This document shows positions 63,127 to 64,000 of a stretch of DNA of 64,000 nt, one piece after another. The notes beneath the pieces were generated by a model that worked only from the letters and a program-made list of their open reading frames with translations, was not told the origin of the DNA and did no database searches. The stretch's first letter is position 1. The number at the start of each line of letters is the position of its first letter. This stretch comes from Campylobacter lari (GTDB lineage: Bacteria > Campylobacterota > Campylobacteria > Campylobacterales > Campylobacteraceae), in the NCBI RefSeq assembly GCF_001017575.1, contig NZ_CP011372.1, positions 1,054,001 through 1,118,000 on the forward strand, given 5' to 3'. Both the position numbers and the translations under genes were made by a program.

Positions 63127-63572
63127 TGAAAAATCTACTTGTCTTTGCCCTAGCTATAATCTTTGCTATATGCGGGGCTTATTTTTATACTAACTCATCA
63201 AATTCTGGAAAAAAAAGAGAGTTAATCACCACTCTAACGCCTTTAACATGTGATCTAAACGCTCAAGAGTGTGAGTATAATTTTAAAGATAAAAAGGTAT
63301 TGGTAAATTTAAATCCAAAGCCTATAGCCGCATTAAACGAGCTTGATTTAAATATCACTAATTTAGGTGAGTTTAAAAAACTAAATGCTAGAGTTTATGG
63401 ACTTAATATGTATATGGGAGATATTGTTCCACAATTTAAAAAAATCAACAACACTTACCATGCTAAATTAGTTTTAAGTTCTTGCACACTAGATGTAATG
63501 CGTTTTAGAATAGAACTTTTTGATGATGAAGCTCCGCTAGATTTTTATTTTGACTTTGATGTAAAAAGGTAA
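63126..63572 (+). CDS. Membrane-anchored periplasmic protein of copper-delivery operon
   Basis: The 148-residue product has an N-terminal membrane anchor (residues 3-21) and a beta-rich periplasmic domain. Cysteines at TCDLNAQECEY near residues 42-49 and a late SSCTLDVMRF could bind metal. I do not recognise the family; the same gene lies between the PCu(A)C and Sco genes in C. jejuni. Position suggests a role in copper handling or cytochrome oxidase assembly. Confidence 0.75.
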   Translation: MKNLLVFALAIIFAICGAYFYTNSSNSGKKRELITTLTPLTCDLNAQECEYNFKDKKVLVNLNPKPIAALNELDLNITNLGEFKKLNARVYGLNMYMGDIVPQFKKINNTYHAKLVLSSCTLDVMRFRIELFDDEAPLDFYFDFDVKR

Positions 63573-63575
63573 AAT

Positions 63576-64000
63576 ATGAAAAAAATAAATATTTTTTTAT
63601 TAATTGTGGTAATTTTTGGGGTGTTTTTTATATCTGTGCAGTATTTTGAAAATAACAAATACAATTTTCACTTAAATTCTGAAAAAGGCATGCTTAGTTT
63701 AAAAGATTTTATCGGTAAAAAATTGATTGTATATTTTGGTTATACATATTGTCCTGATGTTTGCCCTAGTGAGCTTGCATTGATTGCTAATGTTTTAGAA
63801 AAAATGCCAAACAAGGAAAAAGCTCATGTAGTATTTATCTCACTAGATCCAGCAAGAGATAGCAATCTAACTCAAACTAGTCAATGGGTAAAATATTTTT
63901 ATCCAAATTCTACTGCTTTGGTTGCTAAAGATGAAAAAGAATTAGAAAAAGTTACTAAAAATTATGGCGTAGTATATGAAAAAATCAATCTTAAAAATTC
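63576..64000 (+). CDS. Sco1/SenC family copper-dependent assembly protein, N-terminal part
   Basis: The frame starts with an ATG three bases after the previous stop and runs off the right edge after 141 codons. It has an N-terminal membrane anchor, then a thioredoxin fold with the copper- and redox-active FGYTYCPDVCPSEL (CPDVC near residue 65) and VFISLDPARD. Sco proteins insert copper into the CuA site of cytochrome oxidase. The distal conserved histidine lies beyond the window. Confidence 0.92.
   Translation, partial: MKKINIFLLIVVIFGVFFISVQYFENNKYNFHLNSEKGMLSLKDFIGKKLIVYFGYTYCPDVCPSELALIANVLEKMPNKEKAHVVFISLDPARDSNLTQTSQWVKYFYPNSTALVAKDEKELEKVTKNYGVVYEKINLKN

Noticed and set aside
1-64000. 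rRNA, tRNA, prophage or intact insertion sequence
   Set aside because: Scanning by eye found no tRNA-like cloverleaf, no rRNA sequence, no integrase or transposase, and no long direct repeats outside the acidic protein gene. A dedicated search could still find a short RNA gene.

Overview
The window is a gene-dense, very AT-rich stretch of an epsilonproteobacterial chromosome, almost certainly Campylobacter. Diagnostic content includes the major outer membrane porin PorA, the DccRS two-component pair, tandem hemerythrins, the LivJ/LivK-HMGF amino-acid transporter beside a CcsBA cytochrome c synthetase, the L,D-carboxypeptidase Pgp2 next to alanine racemase, and a highly acidic repeat protein beside fliR. 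From remembered gene order, many blocks match C. jejuni, but block order and some contents differ: no arsB between petA and mnmG, and no argF between hemB and the DUF2603 gene. That points to a non-jejuni thermotolerant species, perhaps of the C. lari group; this is inference.

Layout. 1-2411: end of maf, then a class A penicillin-binding protein. 2494-6487: an export and redox block with MsrPQ, a Tat-exported spermidine-dehydrogenase-like flavoprotein and a DUF2165 membrane protein. 6555-9402 (minus): copper ATPase CopA, CopZ-like chaperone and a GNAT acetyltransferase. 9483-14399 (plus): YebC-family protein, cyclophilin, a CopD-like membrane protein, DedA, a frameshifted DUF2920 hydrolase and a two-part ThrE exporter. 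14396-28481 (minus): argS, tatA, gmk, the acidic repeat protein, fliR, a LolD-like ATPase, tsf, rpsB, petCBA (cytochrome bc1), two tandem DUF2262 genes and mnmG. 28604-33528: riboflavin synthase, a YfiH-type protein, dccRS (minus), two bacteriohemerythrins and a ribbon-helix-helix protein. 33777-46843 (plus): porA, a yaaA remnant (minus), a cytochrome c, livJKHMGF, ccsBA and lepA. 46873-54662: a possible flagellum-coexpressed protein, a MATE pump, the thiD-thiM-thiE-hemD operon under a TPP riboswitch, an LMW tyrosine phosphatase and a dCache chemoreceptor. 54694-64000: rsmG, ribA, hemB, DUF2603, hemN, a GlcF-like Fe-S protein, alr-pgp2, and the start of a PCuAC/Sco copper-delivery operon.

Functional themes. 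Respiration and its assembly recur: the bc1 complex, CcsBA, heme synthesis (hemB, hemD, hemN), copper delivery (PCuAC, Sco) and copper export (CopA/CopZ). Three Tat substrates are visible (MsrP, the flavoprotein, the Rieske protein), and tatA is also here. No rRNA, tRNA, CRISPR array, prophage or intact insertion sequence was seen. The most unusual items are the two separately homogenised 12-bp repeat blocks in the acidic protein, perfect inverted repeats over several ribosome binding sites, the tandem DUF2262 insert, a decayed yaaA, and hemD placed behind a TPP riboswitch.
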